Shown here piece after piece: positions 48,844 to 58,072 of a stretch of DNA of 64,000 nucleotides (the first letter of the stretch is position 1; each line of letters opens with the position of its first letter). The notes under the pieces were generated by a model. That model saw nothing but the letters and a program-made list of their open reading frames with translations, did not search any database and had not been told where the DNA came from. The translations under genes were made by a program, and so were the position numbers. This stretch comes from Vibrio ponticus (GTDB lineage: Bacteria; Pseudomonadota; Gammaproteobacteria; Enterobacterales; Vibrionaceae): positions 1,860,001 to 1,924,000 of the forward strand of contig NZ_AP019657.1 in assembly GCF_009938225.1 (NCBI RefSeq), in the 5' to 3' direction.

Positions 48844-50406
48844 CTAGTTTTTAAAAAGATAGTCAAGACCATTAACGATCGTCACTCGCCAACTGTAATA
48901 ATCATGCCCACTAGCTAGTTCATCGAAATGAACTTGATACTGTTTATCTTTAAGCAGTTGATAGAGTTTTCTGTTGGTCTCAATAATACTGGCTCGCTCA
49001 GGTTGCTCTTCGAATACGCCGGCATTCATGTAAACTTTAAGGTTATTTTCTGGCGATTTTTCTATCTGTTTGGTCAACCAAGCTTTTTGTAGTCGGCTCG
49101 GTGCCCACCAAAAGGAGCCTGACTGACTTAACACATTGCCAAATACCTCAGGGTACTGATGAGCCACATACATCGAAGCCAAGCCACCATAGCTGGATCC
49201 TGTCAAGATGGTTTGCTTTGCTACTGGTTCAATTTGAAACTCTTGCTTAGCCCAAGGTATTAGCTCTGTTGCCATAAATTGGGCAAATTTAGGATTTGGT
49301 GGTAACTCTTTTCCGCGCAGTTTATTGGTCGGGTGATTAACAAATATCGCGCGTAACGGTGGAGTTTTCTTCTCTGCAATTAAGTTATCAAGAATCGTTG
49401 GGGTTGGGACGCGAGTTAAATATTGGTCACCATCAAATACGATTAACAATGGGGCATCTTTGGCTGTCTGATATTGAGCATTGGGTAGGTAAACTTTTAT
49501 CGAGCGAGAATTGTCGAGAATCTCACTAGTTAGCTGGTACTCGTGTACTTCCCCTTTCACCGCTCCGCTCTCGAGTGTGTATTGATCAGAAATCACATCG
49601 CCATATTCCAGCGTAGAAGCGTCACCAAATTTATCATTTGCCGCAATAAACTTAGCTCGAATATTGAGCGGATCCGTTTGTGCAGTTGCCAGTACAGCTC
49701 GTCGTTGTTCAATCCACTCAAAACCGGAAAGCTGAGGAACATTAGGAGCCATGCGATAAGAAAGCCTACTGCCATTTGGGACGTGGTAGCTTTTGTACCA
49801 AATGTCGGTGTTTTTCAATCGCGATAGATAAACGTGACCATCATAAGGTGCGCCAAACAGACGCACATTATGCTCATCACCTCGCCATAAAAAAGTGACA
49901 ATAGCACTACCATCATGGTTAGGCTCGATTAACGGTGAGCCCGAGAGTGCAATCTGTTGCCAAAATTGTCTATCCACATCACTCATACCCGCAGAGAGGC
50001 TTTTACTTACCTCAATTAATTTAGGACTAATTGGTGATTCATTGGGATTAACGCTTTGATCGGATTTAAGTGATTTCTCTTCAACCATCACTTTAATTTG
50101 ATTATCTTTTTCTTGCGTAACAATCTCCAAACTATACTTGCCTGGCGTTGTTACCAACCAGAAAATCTCCCCATCACGCTGACCTTCATCCACAATATCT
50201 TTTACAACGCGACCTTGAGCATCAATGATCCGAGCAAATGCTAAAGACTTGCTACTCTCCACACTACCGCGAATATAACTCGTTTTCTCAATGTGTATCT
50301 CAGCTTGATAAGCATCCGATATCGACACGGTTTCTTCAATATCACTTACCGCGTGCGCTAGCGTTGTCGTTAATGATGCTAAAAGAGGAATCATAACACC
50401 TTTCAT
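48844..50406 (-). CDS. Periplasmic Fes-like (enterobactin/siderophore) esterase
   Basis: Predicted to hydrolyse ferric siderophore esters and release iron. Start taken at ATG 50406 (520 residues); the frame extends only to a TTG at 50427. Signal peptide MKGVMIPLLASLTTTLAHA. An N-terminal Fes-type domain (to about 290; 'IVTFLWRGDEHNVRLFGAPYDGHVYLSRLKNTDIWYKSYHVPNGSRLSYRMAPN') precedes an alpha/beta hydrolase domain with Ser405 in 'TGSSYGGLAS' and His501 in 'ASGHDYYSW'. Fes is cytoplasmic and IroE is periplasmic; this protein combines the Fes domain layout with a signal peptide. A Fur-box-like sequence overlaps the start. It is a single gene on the minus strand, diverging from the unknown secreted protein. 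Confidence 0.85.
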   Translation of the reverse strand: MKGVMIPLLASLTTTLAHAVSDIEETVSISDAYQAEIHIEKTSYIRGSVESSKSLAFARIIDAQGRVVKDIVDEGQRDGEIFWLVTTPGKYSLEIVTQEKDNQIKVMVEEKSLKSDQSVNPNESPISPKLIEVSKSLSAGMSDVDRQFWQQIALSGSPLIEPNHDGSAIVTFLWRGDEHNVRLFGAPYDGHVYLSRLKNTDIWYKSYHVPNGSRLSYRMAPNVPQLSGFEWIEQRRAVLATAQTDPLNIRAKFIAANDKFGDASTLEYGDVISDQYTLESGAVKGEVHEYQLTSEILDNSRSIKVYLPNAQYQTAKDAPLLIVFDGDQYLTRVPTPTILDNLIAEKKTPPLRAIFVNHPTNKLRGKELPPNPKFAQFMATELIPWAKQEFQIEPVAKQTILTGSSYGGLASMYVAHQYPEVFGNVLSQSGSFWWAPSRLQKAWLTKQIEKSPENNLKVYMNAGVFEEQPERASIIETNRKLYQLLKDKQYQVHFDELASGHDYYSWRVTIVNGLDYLFKN

Positions 50407-50420
50407 AATAATAATTCTCA
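50406..50420. promoter_or_regulatory. Fur-box-like site at the esterase start
   Basis: On the minus strand TGAGAATTATTATTA matches the 7-1-7 Fur pattern at 12 of 14 positions and overlaps the A of the start codon. Bound Fur could block initiation of translation or transcription. Confidence 0.6.
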
Positions 50421-50670
50421 CTCTCAATTAAAGAGAAATTATAAACATGGACATTACTAATGAAAGGAATGGCTTAAATTTTTAATTCTTATTGATCACA
50501 TTACACTGTGTAACCAGTCAGATTCGTTACAAAACCATAATTTGTCAGGGGCAATTACAAATTAATTAGAGCTCGATATCACTATTATTACTTACTCTAA
50601 CCTTGGCGTAGATTCCCAAAATAGTCTATGTAAAATAATTAGTTATTGATGGATTGTCAGGGAAAGAAAG

Positions 50671-51432
50671 ATGCATAAAACCATCGCGGGTCTACTACTG
50701 TTTTGCAGCTTCAACATCTATGCCGACTACAGCAATTTCGCTTGGTCCGTCAGTGATACAAAAGGCAATCGTGTCTACGACACCAACAACGTCATTAAAG
50801 CAGCGATAGAACATGATAACTTTATTTCCCTTAGCTACGACGCCAAGTTTGAAAGTGCTGCGCCAGATCTATTCAAACAAATAAATGCGCTTGGCAAATT
50901 CGAACTCGATGCATTTGCTTCACCGGTGTTAATTAACGGTATCCGACAGTTAATCGGAGAATTTGCATGCGCAACCTACCGTTTTGAAGCCCAAAAAGGT
51001 CAAGCACGAACTTGCAATGGCTTAGTCATTGATAAAGATGCCAAAGAAGGTAAGCCCTTCCAAAGCGGGCAATTTGTTGACAATAGACTCGAAATTTCGG
51101 TTAACAGCATCAGACCCAACATGCCTAATCGTAGCTATGATATTTATCTACCCAGTGCCAAAGAGGTCTCTCTCGAATATACCTGGGGCGCTGTCCATGA
51201 GATGGGTTCTTTCTTTGTCAGACAACGCGACAGAAAAGATACGGTATTAACTGTTTACATTGACGGTTATAAATTGGATACCAATGGTGAAAGAGGAACC
51301 AGAATCACCAATCGCCCTGAGATTATTTTTGTCGTCATTCCAAGTGTTGCCAAAATAGGCAAACAGAGCAATCAAGACCATGCCTCGGCTTATGCTATCG
51401 CCAATGCTGACATCATCGTTCCCCGCTATTAA
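50671..51432 (+). CDS. Secreted protein of unknown function, 253 residues
   Basis: A signal peptide (MHKTIAGLLLFCSFNIYA, cleavage near residue 18) and a mature part rich in beta-strand patterns ('KEVSLEYTWGAVHEMGSFFVRQRDRKDTVLTVYIDGYKL'). Two cysteines at about residues 98 and 112 ('GEFACATYRFEAQKGQARTCNG') could form a disulfide. No known domain is recognised. SD GGAAAG lies about 8 bp upstream. It is transcribed away from the esterase gene and ends before the yghU terminator. Confidence 0.7.
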   Translation: MHKTIAGLLLFCSFNIYADYSNFAWSVSDTKGNRVYDTNNVIKAAIEHDNFISLSYDAKFESAAPDLFKQINALGKFELDAFASPVLINGIRQLIGEFACATYRFEAQKGQARTCNGLVIDKDAKEGKPFQSGQFVDNRLEISVNSIRPNMPNRSYDIYLPSAKEVSLEYTWGAVHEMGSFFVRQRDRKDTVLTVYIDGYKLDTNGERGTRITNRPEIIFVVIPSVAKIGKQSNQDHASAYAIANADIIVPRY

Positions 51433-51473
51433 GTGACTAAAATCCAGATTCCAATTGCTCTATTAAGCCAGAA

Positions 51474-51500
51474 AAAGGAAGCCCCTCAATCTGAGGGGCT
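51474..51500. terminator. Terminator between the secreted protein gene and yghU
   Basis: Perfect 9-bp stem agcccctca / tgaggggct with a three-base loop; A-rich on the left so that it serves yghU on the minus strand. Confidence 0.82.
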
Positions 51501-51508
51501 GGTTAAAT

Positions 51509-52369
51509 TTACTTCGGTTGCTTAGCAAGCACTTGATCTATGTCGTCAGCACTATGGCGCTCCACCACTTGCTCCCACTCTTCACCCCAAGCTCGATTGA
51601 CAATACGACCACGTTGCACCGCTTGGCGTTCAGAAATTTCTTGCGCCCAACGAACGAGGTGTGGATAGCTGGCAACATCCAAAAACTCTGCTGCGTCATA
51701 AAGCTTACCGAGTACTAAGTTGCCATACCAAGGCCAAGTCGCGATATCAGCAATTGAATATTCTTCGCCTGCTAAATAACGATTATCCGCCAAATGATTG
51801 TTGAGCAGATCTAACTGGCGCTTGGTTTCCATCGTGAAGCGGTTGATGGGATATTCAAACTTCTCAGGGGCGTAAGCATAGAAATGCCCAAAACCACCGC
51901 CTAGATAAGGCGCACTGCCTTGCAGCCAAAACAGCCAGTTCATCGCTACTGTTTTAGTTGCTGGGTCTTGTGGCAGCAAACAACCAAATTTCTCCGCGAG
52001 ATAAAGCAATATATGCCCCGATTCAAATACATTTACCGCTGGAATCACGGATTTATCTACCAACGCAGGAATTTTTGAATTTGGATTGACCGCGACAAAG
52101 CCTGATGAGAACTGGTCGCCATCACCAATTCGGATCATATGGGCATCGTACTGAGCTTCAGTGATCCCTAAAGCCAACAACTCTTCGAGCATAATGGTAA
52201 CTTTTTGACCATTTGGCGTTCCCATCGAGTAAAGCTGTAAAGGGTGCTCGCCTTCTGGCAGCGCTTGCTCATGTCTCGCCCCAGCGGTTGGTCGATTAAT
52301 GCTTGCCCAAGTTCCACCCGTCTCAGTATCGGTTGTCCACACTTTCGGTGGCGTATATTCACTTGTCAT
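51509..52369 (-). CDS. yghU: Glutathione S-transferase family protein YghU
   Basis: 286 residues with an N-terminal extension before a thioredoxin-fold domain ('HPLQLYSMGTPNGQKVTIMLEELLALG', with 'NPNSKIPALVD' and 'ESGHILLYLAEKFG' making the glutathione site) and a helical GST C-domain ('GQ..APYLGGGFGHFYAYAPEKFEYPINRFTMETKRQLDLLNNHLADNRYLAGEEYSIADIATWPW'). This family (YghU/YfcG) has disulfide-bond reductase activity. Monocistronic, divergent from yegD. Confidence 0.9.
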   Translation of the reverse strand: MTSEYTPPKVWTTDTETGGTWASINRPTAGARHEQALPEGEHPLQLYSMGTPNGQKVTIMLEELLALGITEAQYDAHMIRIGDGDQFSSGFVAVNPNSKIPALVDKSVIPAVNVFESGHILLYLAEKFGCLLPQDPATKTVAMNWLFWLQGSAPYLGGGFGHFYAYAPEKFEYPINRFTMETKRQLDLLNNHLADNRYLAGEEYSIADIATWPWYGNLVLGKLYDAAEFLDVASYPHLVRWAQEISERQAVQRGRIVNRAWGEEWEQVVERHSADDIDQVLAKQPK

Positions 52370-52565
52370 GACAGTTCCTTATCGATTGCTGTGTGATTCC
52401 GATTGGAATGACTATAGATAATCTGGTGACAAAAGCAGCAAAACACAACCTCTATTGAGTAAATTATTGCTTTGAATAACATCGACTACACAATTTATCC
52501 TTGACCCGACTACCAGTGTAAGGTTTAGTGTGCGCCCCACTTTTTTCCCTAACGTTGAGGTTAAG

Positions 52566-53918
52566 ATGTCCCTTGGATTTGATTTTGGAACGGCCAACTG
52601 CTGTGTCGCTCATCTTGTTGAAGATAAAGTCACACCTATCCCTTTGGTAGGAGAGAACATCTACTTGCCATCAACACTTTGCGCGCCAAATGCTGAGTCG
52701 GTTTCAGAGTACCTATTTCGCTGCTTAAACATCGAGCCAAGCAACGACGCAAACCAAGCGGTATTAAGAAGAGCGATCACAATCAACCGTGAAGAAGGGC
52801 TTGAAGTGCGCACCGATGACGTAAAATTCGGTAATGAAGCATTGGAGCTTTATCTCGACGATCCTAAAGACGTTTACTTCGTCAAATCACCTAAATCGTT
52901 TTTGGGTGCGATGGGTTTGCGCGATTTACAACTCTCGTTCTTTGAAGATCTGGTCTGCGCTATGATGAGCAACATCAAACGCCGCGCAGAAAGCTCAGCA
53001 GGCAAAGAATTTACTCAGACTGTTATTGGTCGCCCAGTCAACTTCTTAGGTCGCGGCGGCGAAGCATCCAACATTCAAGCGGTGGATATCCTAACTCGCG
53101 CAGCAAAACGTGCGGGCTTTAAAGATATTGAGTTTCAATATGAGCCCGTTGCAGCAGGCTTAGACTTTGAGGCAACCTTAAATAGTGACAAAAAAGTACT
53201 GGTTGTCGATATCGGTGGTGGTACAACAGACTGCTCGATGATTCAAATGGGACCGACTTGGCGTGGTAAGCAAGATCGTCGTGATTCACTGCTGGCACAC
53301 ACCGGTCAAATGGTGGGTGGTAACGATCTGGATATCTTCATCGCCTTTAAGTGCTTGATGACCGAATTCGGCTTGGGTAGCAAACTAAAAAGTGGGTTAG
53401 ATCTGCCTTTAATCCAATTCTGGAATGCGATTGCAATTAATGACGTTCAAGCTCAACGTGACTTTTATGCCCACGATAACCTATCGATGCTACGCCAGTT
53501 CCACAAAGAAGCGATGCAACCTGAAAAGCTACAACGTCTGGTTAAGTTGCACCAAGAGACATTAGGTCACGGGGTTATCCATCAAGCGGAGTTGGCTAAA
53601 ATTGCCATGTCTGAACATGACGATTACACCACCACTATCGATCTGGTGAGCGAAGCATTCAACGTACCTACCACACGTGAAGCCATTGATGCTGCAATTG
53701 AAAACCCAATGCACAAGATCCGCAGCTTGGTTCAAGACGCCGTAACACAGAGTGGCATCCAACCAGATGTGATTTACATGACTGGTGGTTCATCACGCTC
53801 AAAAGCCCTCACCTCAGCAGTTGCATCAGTGTTGCCAAATACCGAAATTGTCAGCGGCAACTACTTTGGCTCTGTCACCGCCGGTTTAACTCACTGGGCA
53901 AACCTGATTTACCGCTAA
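52566..53918 (+). CDS. yegD: Hsp70-like chaperone YegD
   Basis: Stand-alone Hsp70/actin-fold ATPase lacking the C-terminal substrate domain of DnaK. 450 residues from ATG 52566 ('MSLGFDFGTANC'), with SD GAGG upstream; a longer frame starts at GTG 52530 but is not family-like. Motifs: phosphate 1 'GFDFGTANC', 'VIGRPVNFLGRGG', 'EPVAAGLDFE', phosphate 2 'VVDIGGGTTDCSM' and adenosine 'MTGGSSRSKAL'. Function in E. coli is unresolved. Confidence 0.9.
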   Translation: MSLGFDFGTANCCVAHLVEDKVTPIPLVGENIYLPSTLCAPNAESVSEYLFRCLNIEPSNDANQAVLRRAITINREEGLEVRTDDVKFGNEALELYLDDPKDVYFVKSPKSFLGAMGLRDLQLSFFEDLVCAMMSNIKRRAESSAGKEFTQTVIGRPVNFLGRGGEASNIQAVDILTRAAKRAGFKDIEFQYEPVAAGLDFEATLNSDKKVLVVDIGGGTTDCSMIQMGPTWRGKQDRRDSLLAHTGQMVGGNDLDIFIAFKCLMTEFGLGSKLKSGLDLPLIQFWNAIAINDVQAQRDFYAHDNLSMLRQFHKEAMQPEKLQRLVKLHQETLGHGVIHQAELAKIAMSEHDDYTTTIDLVSEAFNVPTTREAIDAAIENPMHKIRSLVQDAVTQSGIQPDVIYMTGGSSRSKALTSAVASVLPNTEIVSGNYFGSVTAGLTHWANLIYR

Positions 53919-53977
53919 TTACAGCAAAAATTCAGCGCATCTAGTCTCGTCTAGTCTGCCAACACAGCAGGAATTTT

Positions 53978-54003
53978 AGGACTCTCGAATAATTGAGAGT
54001 CCT
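53978..54003. terminator. Terminator between yegD and fecE
   Basis: Arms aggactctc / gagagtcct with an eight-base loop, followed on the plus strand by ttgtattt. Confidence 0.72.
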
Positions 54004-54021
54004 TGTATTTACCAACGTATT

Positions 54022-54786
54022 TCAGACCGCCACGCACATTGGTGTTTGAGCGACTGGATCAACAAAAACTTTCGCACGCAGATCAAACACCTTATCAAGC
54101 ATCTCTTCAGTAAGCACTTGCTTAGGCGTTCCTTGAGTGATCAAACTACCGGCTTTTAGTACGATTAGATGATCACAATATCGGCATGCTTGGTTCAAAT
54201 CATGCAAAACCACAACAATTGTTTTTCCTCTGCTATTCATCGCACGCATCAAGTTCATCAACTCTACTTGGTGAGACATATCCAAATACGTTGTTGGCTC
54301 ATCAAGTAGAATAATATCAGCATCTTGTGCCATAACCATGGCAATCCAAGCTCGTTGACGTTGACCTCCTGAAAGTGATTCAAGCGGAAAATCAGCGAAC
54401 TCAATGACACCTGTATCCCGCATCGCTTGAGTAACAATTTTATTGTCTTCCACACACAGCTTTCCCCAATGAGAGACATAAGGTGAACGCCCATACTCCA
54501 CCAACTTACGGACTGTAATCCCCTCAGGGTTCACCAAAATTTGTGGCAAGAGTGATAACCGTTGAGCAAGCTGTTTATCATGATAATCTCGTAGCGATTT
54601 GTTACCCAATAGAACGGAACCTGACAAAGGCTTATTAATTCGTACTAACGTTTTGAGCAGGGTCGACTTTCCACAGCCATTTGGTCCAACCAACGCAGTC
54701 ACTTTGCCTAACGGGATCGTCAGGGAAAGATTATGTATGATAGTTTTCTTACCATACCCCACCGATAAGTTCTCTGTTCTTAACAT
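54022..54786 (-). CDS. fecE: Ferric citrate/siderophore ABC ATPase (FecE-like)
   Basis: 254 residues starting at ATG 54786, with the fecD stop just upstream (TAACTATG); a TTG at 54795 is less likely. Walker A 'GPNGCGKST', signature 'LSGGQRQRAWIAM', Walker B 'IILLDEPTTYLDMSHQ' and H-loop 'VVVLHDLNQACRY' are complete. It resembles FecE and FepC. Last gene of the import operon. Confidence 0.88.
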   Translation of the reverse strand: MLRTENLSVGYGKKTIIHNLSLTIPLGKVTALVGPNGCGKSTLLKTLVRINKPLSGSVLLGNKSLRDYHDKQLAQRLSLLPQILVNPEGITVRKLVEYGRSPYVSHWGKLCVEDNKIVTQAMRDTGVIEFADFPLESLSGGQRQRAWIAMVMAQDADIILLDEPTTYLDMSHQVELMNLMRAMNSRGKTIVVVLHDLNQACRYCDHLIVLKAGSLITQGTPKQVLTEEMLDKVFDLRAKVFVDPVAQTPMCVAV

Positions 54787-54788
54787 AG

Positions 54789-55760
54789 TTACCAACCCCG
54801 ATATCGATAAAGTAAAAAAATAAAGTAAGGCGCACCGATTAATGATGTAAGCACACCAGCTGGCAACTCAATTGGGGGTTGAATTCCACGAGCGACCCCA
54901 TCAGCAGTAATCACCAAAAGAGCGCCTATCAATGCAGAAGCTGGAACTAGATATCGATGTGCATGAGCAAACATCAATCTTGCCAAATGAGGAGCAAGCA
55001 AACCAACAAAACTGATTGTCCCCACCACGGACACACTAATACTGGCAAGCAATACCGCTATCGCCAATGACCAAACCTGCACCTTCCTCGGCTGAATGCC
55101 TAAAGCCGTAGAGCTCTCCTCGCCAATCCCCATAACATCCAATCGCCAAGCCAACCAAAATGCCAAAGGAAGCAAGACAACCAAAGCCCCCCAAATAAAC
55201 GGAACCTGTTGCCAATTTCTACCCCAAAGGCTACCTGTTAGCCAAACCATCGCGGTATTAATTTCAATTGGATGGACGATCAAAAGATAATCGATGCCAC
55301 TTGCAAGGAAACTACTGACAGCAACACCAATTAGGGCAAGTCTTGCTGGCGTTGGACGGCACCAATAAGCAAGCAAAGCAATTAAACCAGCTGCCAACAA
55401 ACCACCAGCCATCGCTATTGGGGGTAAAAAATAGATCGGTACGTTTGGTGCAACCACGAGCATTAGCGTTGCGGCTAACCCCGCTCCAGCACTGATACCC
55501 ATCAAGTCTGGCGATGCCAGAGGATTACGGATCACACCTTGAACCAACGTGCCCGCTAAACCAAGACCAGCACCAACACCAATCGCGAGAACCATTCTTG
55601 GTAAACGATAAAGATGCACCACAAAGTCGAGTTGCTCAAAATCAAACAAGATCATCAGAACTTGTTCAAAAGAGAGAGTCGCAGCCCCAACAAATAAGGT
55701 TGAAAAAGAGAAACAGGCTAAAACACCTAGTATGATACCTAGTTTAAATGGCTCGCTCAT
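54789..55760 (-). CDS. fecD: Ferric citrate/siderophore ABC permease (FecD-like)
   Basis: 323 residues from ATG 55760, whose first base overlaps the fecC stop (TGATG). About eight to nine membrane segments with 'RLPRMVLAIGVGAGLGLAGTLVQGVIRNPLASPDLMGISAGAGLAA' and 'GTISFVGLLAPHLARLMFAHAHRYLVPASALIGA', typical of FecCD permeases. Pairs with FecC as a heterodimer. Confidence 0.88.
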   Translation of the reverse strand: MSEPFKLGIILGVLACFSFSTLFVGAATLSFEQVLMILFDFEQLDFVVHLYRLPRMVLAIGVGAGLGLAGTLVQGVIRNPLASPDLMGISAGAGLAATLMLVVAPNVPIYFLPPIAMAGGLLAAGLIALLAYWCRPTPARLALIGVAVSSFLASGIDYLLIVHPIEINTAMVWLTGSLWGRNWQQVPFIWGALVVLLPLAFWLAWRLDVMGIGEESSTALGIQPRKVQVWSLAIAVLLASISVSVVGTISFVGLLAPHLARLMFAHAHRYLVPASALIGALLVITADGVARGIQPPIELPAGVLTSLIGAPYFIFLLYRYRGW

Positions 55761-56794
55761 CACGATTTCCTCATTGCCACAATGATAAAACAAGGTGCAC
55801 CTATTAAAGCCGTGATTACCCCGACCGGCGTTTCAGCAGGAAAAGCAATCGACCTGGAGATTGCATCTGCCCATGAAACCAATGCTGCGCCAGCTAATGC
55901 CGAAAGAGGCAACAATACGAAGTAGTTGTTACCGACCAAAGGACGTATTAAGTGAGGAACAAGCAGACCAACAAAACCTATCGGCCCGGCAATAGCAACA
56001 CTGCTACCAGCGAGCAAAACTACGGCAAGGCTACTCAAAATACGAGTACGTTGAATATTTACACCTAAGCCCACAGCAACTTCCTCACCTAGTGATAGAA
56101 GATTCAAGTTACGAGCTTGGATCAGGGCGAGAACGAAACCAGATAACGCGGGGAGCCATAACTGTTTCCACTGTTGTTGATCAATGCTAGATAATGAACC
56201 GGTTAACCAATGCAATACGCTATAGGCCATATCGTCGGCTAAAATGACCGCGGCCCTCGTCAAACCAATCAATAATGCGCTCATCGCGATACCAGCTAAA
56301 ATTAACCTAAGAGGATGAGAACGCTGTGAAAAAAATCCCCCTAGTAACATCACGAAAAAGCCACTCAACAATGCCCCTAACACCGCATTCAATATGCTAT
56401 TAAGCTGAGCGAAAAATGGTACACCAATGGCTGCTAAAGCCATAAAACATGCTGCACCGGCATTAAGACCAAGTATTGATGGCGAGGCTAAATGATTACG
56501 AGTTAGACCTTGCATTAATACGCCAGACATCGCCAAGCTCGCGCCAATAACTAGGCTGGCATGTACTCTGGGCGCACGAAGCGTAGCTATGATTTGATGC
56601 CGCATATCATCGTCATCAAAGGAAAAGAGAAAACCACCTAGATCAACGAGTGTTAGCGAGAAACTCGACCAAGCAATCATAGAAAATACGTAACCCACCA
56701 ACACAACAATAAAGATAAGAGTCGCAAGTGTCGCGACTCTTATCTCTCGCTTGATCGTATTGGTCTGTCGTAATTCGTGTGACAAACCACTCAT
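55760..56794 (-). CDS. fecC: Ferric citrate/siderophore ABC permease (FecC-like)
   Basis: 344 residues; about nine membrane segments after a basic N-terminus ('SHELRQTNTIKREIRVATLATLIFIVVLVGYVF'). 'LRAPRVHASLVIGASLAMSGVLMQGLTRNHLASPSILGLNAGAACF' and 'GPIGFVGLLVPHLIRPLVGNNYFVLLPLSALAGAALVSWADAISR' place it in the FecCD family. It begins 5 bp after the fecB stop. Confidence 0.88.
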   Translation of the reverse strand: MSGLSHELRQTNTIKREIRVATLATLIFIVVLVGYVFSMIAWSSFSLTLVDLGGFLFSFDDDDMRHQIIATLRAPRVHASLVIGASLAMSGVLMQGLTRNHLASPSILGLNAGAACFMALAAIGVPFFAQLNSILNAVLGALLSGFFVMLLGGFFSQRSHPLRLILAGIAMSALLIGLTRAAVILADDMAYSVLHWLTGSLSSIDQQQWKQLWLPALSGFVLALIQARNLNLLSLGEEVAVGLGVNIQRTRILSSLAVVLLAGSSVAIAGPIGFVGLLVPHLIRPLVGNNYFVLLPLSALAGAALVSWADAISRSIAFPAETPVGVITALIGAPCFIIVAMRKS

Positions 56795-56799
56795 CGCTA

Positions 56800-57702
56800 T
56801 TATTGCAGTATTTGCTCAAGATTAACGGCGATTTCTTCAGCGGCGACCATGCCTCGGTTCAATGACCACAGGGCTGGCGAAACACTAATCATCTGCTCAT
56901 TCTTTGTTACCTTAAGCGCTTTATAGAGAGTATTTTTCTGCCATTCGTCCAAGATATCTGGATCTGAGTAAGAACCCACTAACAACCAGTCAGGGTTCAC
57001 TTTTAGGAGTAACTCAAAACTCGTTGGCAGATAAGCTTTCTCAGTTTGCTCGGGAATTGGGCTATGCAATCCCAGTTGCTCTAATACACCACCAGCATAT
57101 GAAGAAGGACCATGCATCCACATACCTTTGGCATTCACCACAGCAAACTGAATTGTGTCTTTACTATCAAATCGTTGCTTAAACTCAGCCATTTTTTGAT
57201 GATGTTGTTGAATACGAGCTTCCATCTCCGCTTGCTTGCCAACAGCAATACCGACTTTTAGAGCTGCTTCTAGGTTCTCGGTGTAAGTTTCACCGCGACT
57301 TTTGAGTAGCAACGTTGGCGCAATCTTTCTCAAATCTTGATAAATCGCAGTATGACGCTCAGCATCAGCAATAATCAAATCAGGTTGCAGTACTGCTATC
57401 GCTTCTAAGCTAGGCTGAGGGCGCATACCTACCGATGTCCAAGGCGAAATTTTAGCGCGAACTGCAGGTATAACTCGATTGATATCATTGTCATCCGCCA
57501 CACCTACCGGAGAAACTCCGACTGCAGCGAGCGCATCTACAAATGAGAATTCCAGTGCGACAATTTTGTTCGGCTGCGTTGAAATTTCAAAACTACCCTG
57601 TTCGTCTTGTATTACTCTAGTTTGAGCAAATGATAATGTTGATACTAACAAGCCGAACACACTGAATATCGTAGTCCACTTACCACAATTGATATACTTC
57701 AT
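56800..57702 (-). CDS. fecB: Ferric citrate-type periplasmic binding protein (FecB-like)
   Basis: 300 residues with a signal peptide (cleavage near residue 26). The mature part matches E. coli FecB closely by memory: '[72 protein letters not shown]' corresponds to FecB's '[34 protein letters not shown]...'. So the ligand may be ferric dicitrate or another citrate-type or catecholate siderophore. First gene of fecBCDE; no fecA receptor or fecIR signalling genes accompany it. A Fur-box-like site lies about 120 bp upstream. Confidence 0.87.
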   Translation of the reverse strand: MKYINCGKWTTIFSVFGLLVSTLSFAQTRVIQDEQGSFEISTQPNKIVALEFSFVDALAAVGVSPVGVADDNDINRVIPAVRAKISPWTSVGMRPQPSLEAIAVLQPDLIIADAERHTAIYQDLRKIAPTLLLKSRGETYTENLEAALKVGIAVGKQAEMEARIQQHHQKMAEFKQRFDSKDTIQFAVVNAKGMWMHGPSSYAGGVLEQLGLHSPIPEQTEKAYLPTSFELLLKVNPDWLLVGSYSDPDILDEWQKNTLYKALKVTKNEQMISVSPALWSLNRGMVAAEEIAVNLEQILQ

Positions 57703-58072
57703 AACTGATTGAATTCCTTACTGGCGCTAACATGATGACTCTTGCTTAGGGCGACAAAAACTAGCTTGCAAAACAGATGTTTACTATTCCGACATTTTGC
57801 TACCCTAAAAAAACACGCAAATGAAAACAAATATCATTAACACTTACAAGCGCATCTAAAGGCTTCATCTTGCAATCACTCTACATTTCATCCCACTGTT
57901 AGACATGAACCGCATTTTCCAACCTTTCACTCAACTTGATAACAGTTTGCTAAATTTCGCCGTATCCCGTTGTCTTTCGCATCATTCTCTCTACCTCATT
58001 TAGTAGGCTAGCTCTCATCTTTGCTGGTTTGCTATTGATAGAATTAGACAAATTCGACCGATCTAACTGCTC
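57703..58072. other. Divergent region between fecB and the PRD regulator
   Basis: 370 bp without genes. It holds the Fur-box-like site at 57820-57838 and the promoters of fecB and of the regulator. Confidence 0.5.
57820..57838. promoter_or_regulatory. Fur-box-like site of fecBCDE
   Basis: aatgaaaacaaatatcatt matches the 7-1-7 Fur pattern at 11 of 14 positions and lies about 120 bp upstream of the fecB ATG. Confidence 0.62.
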
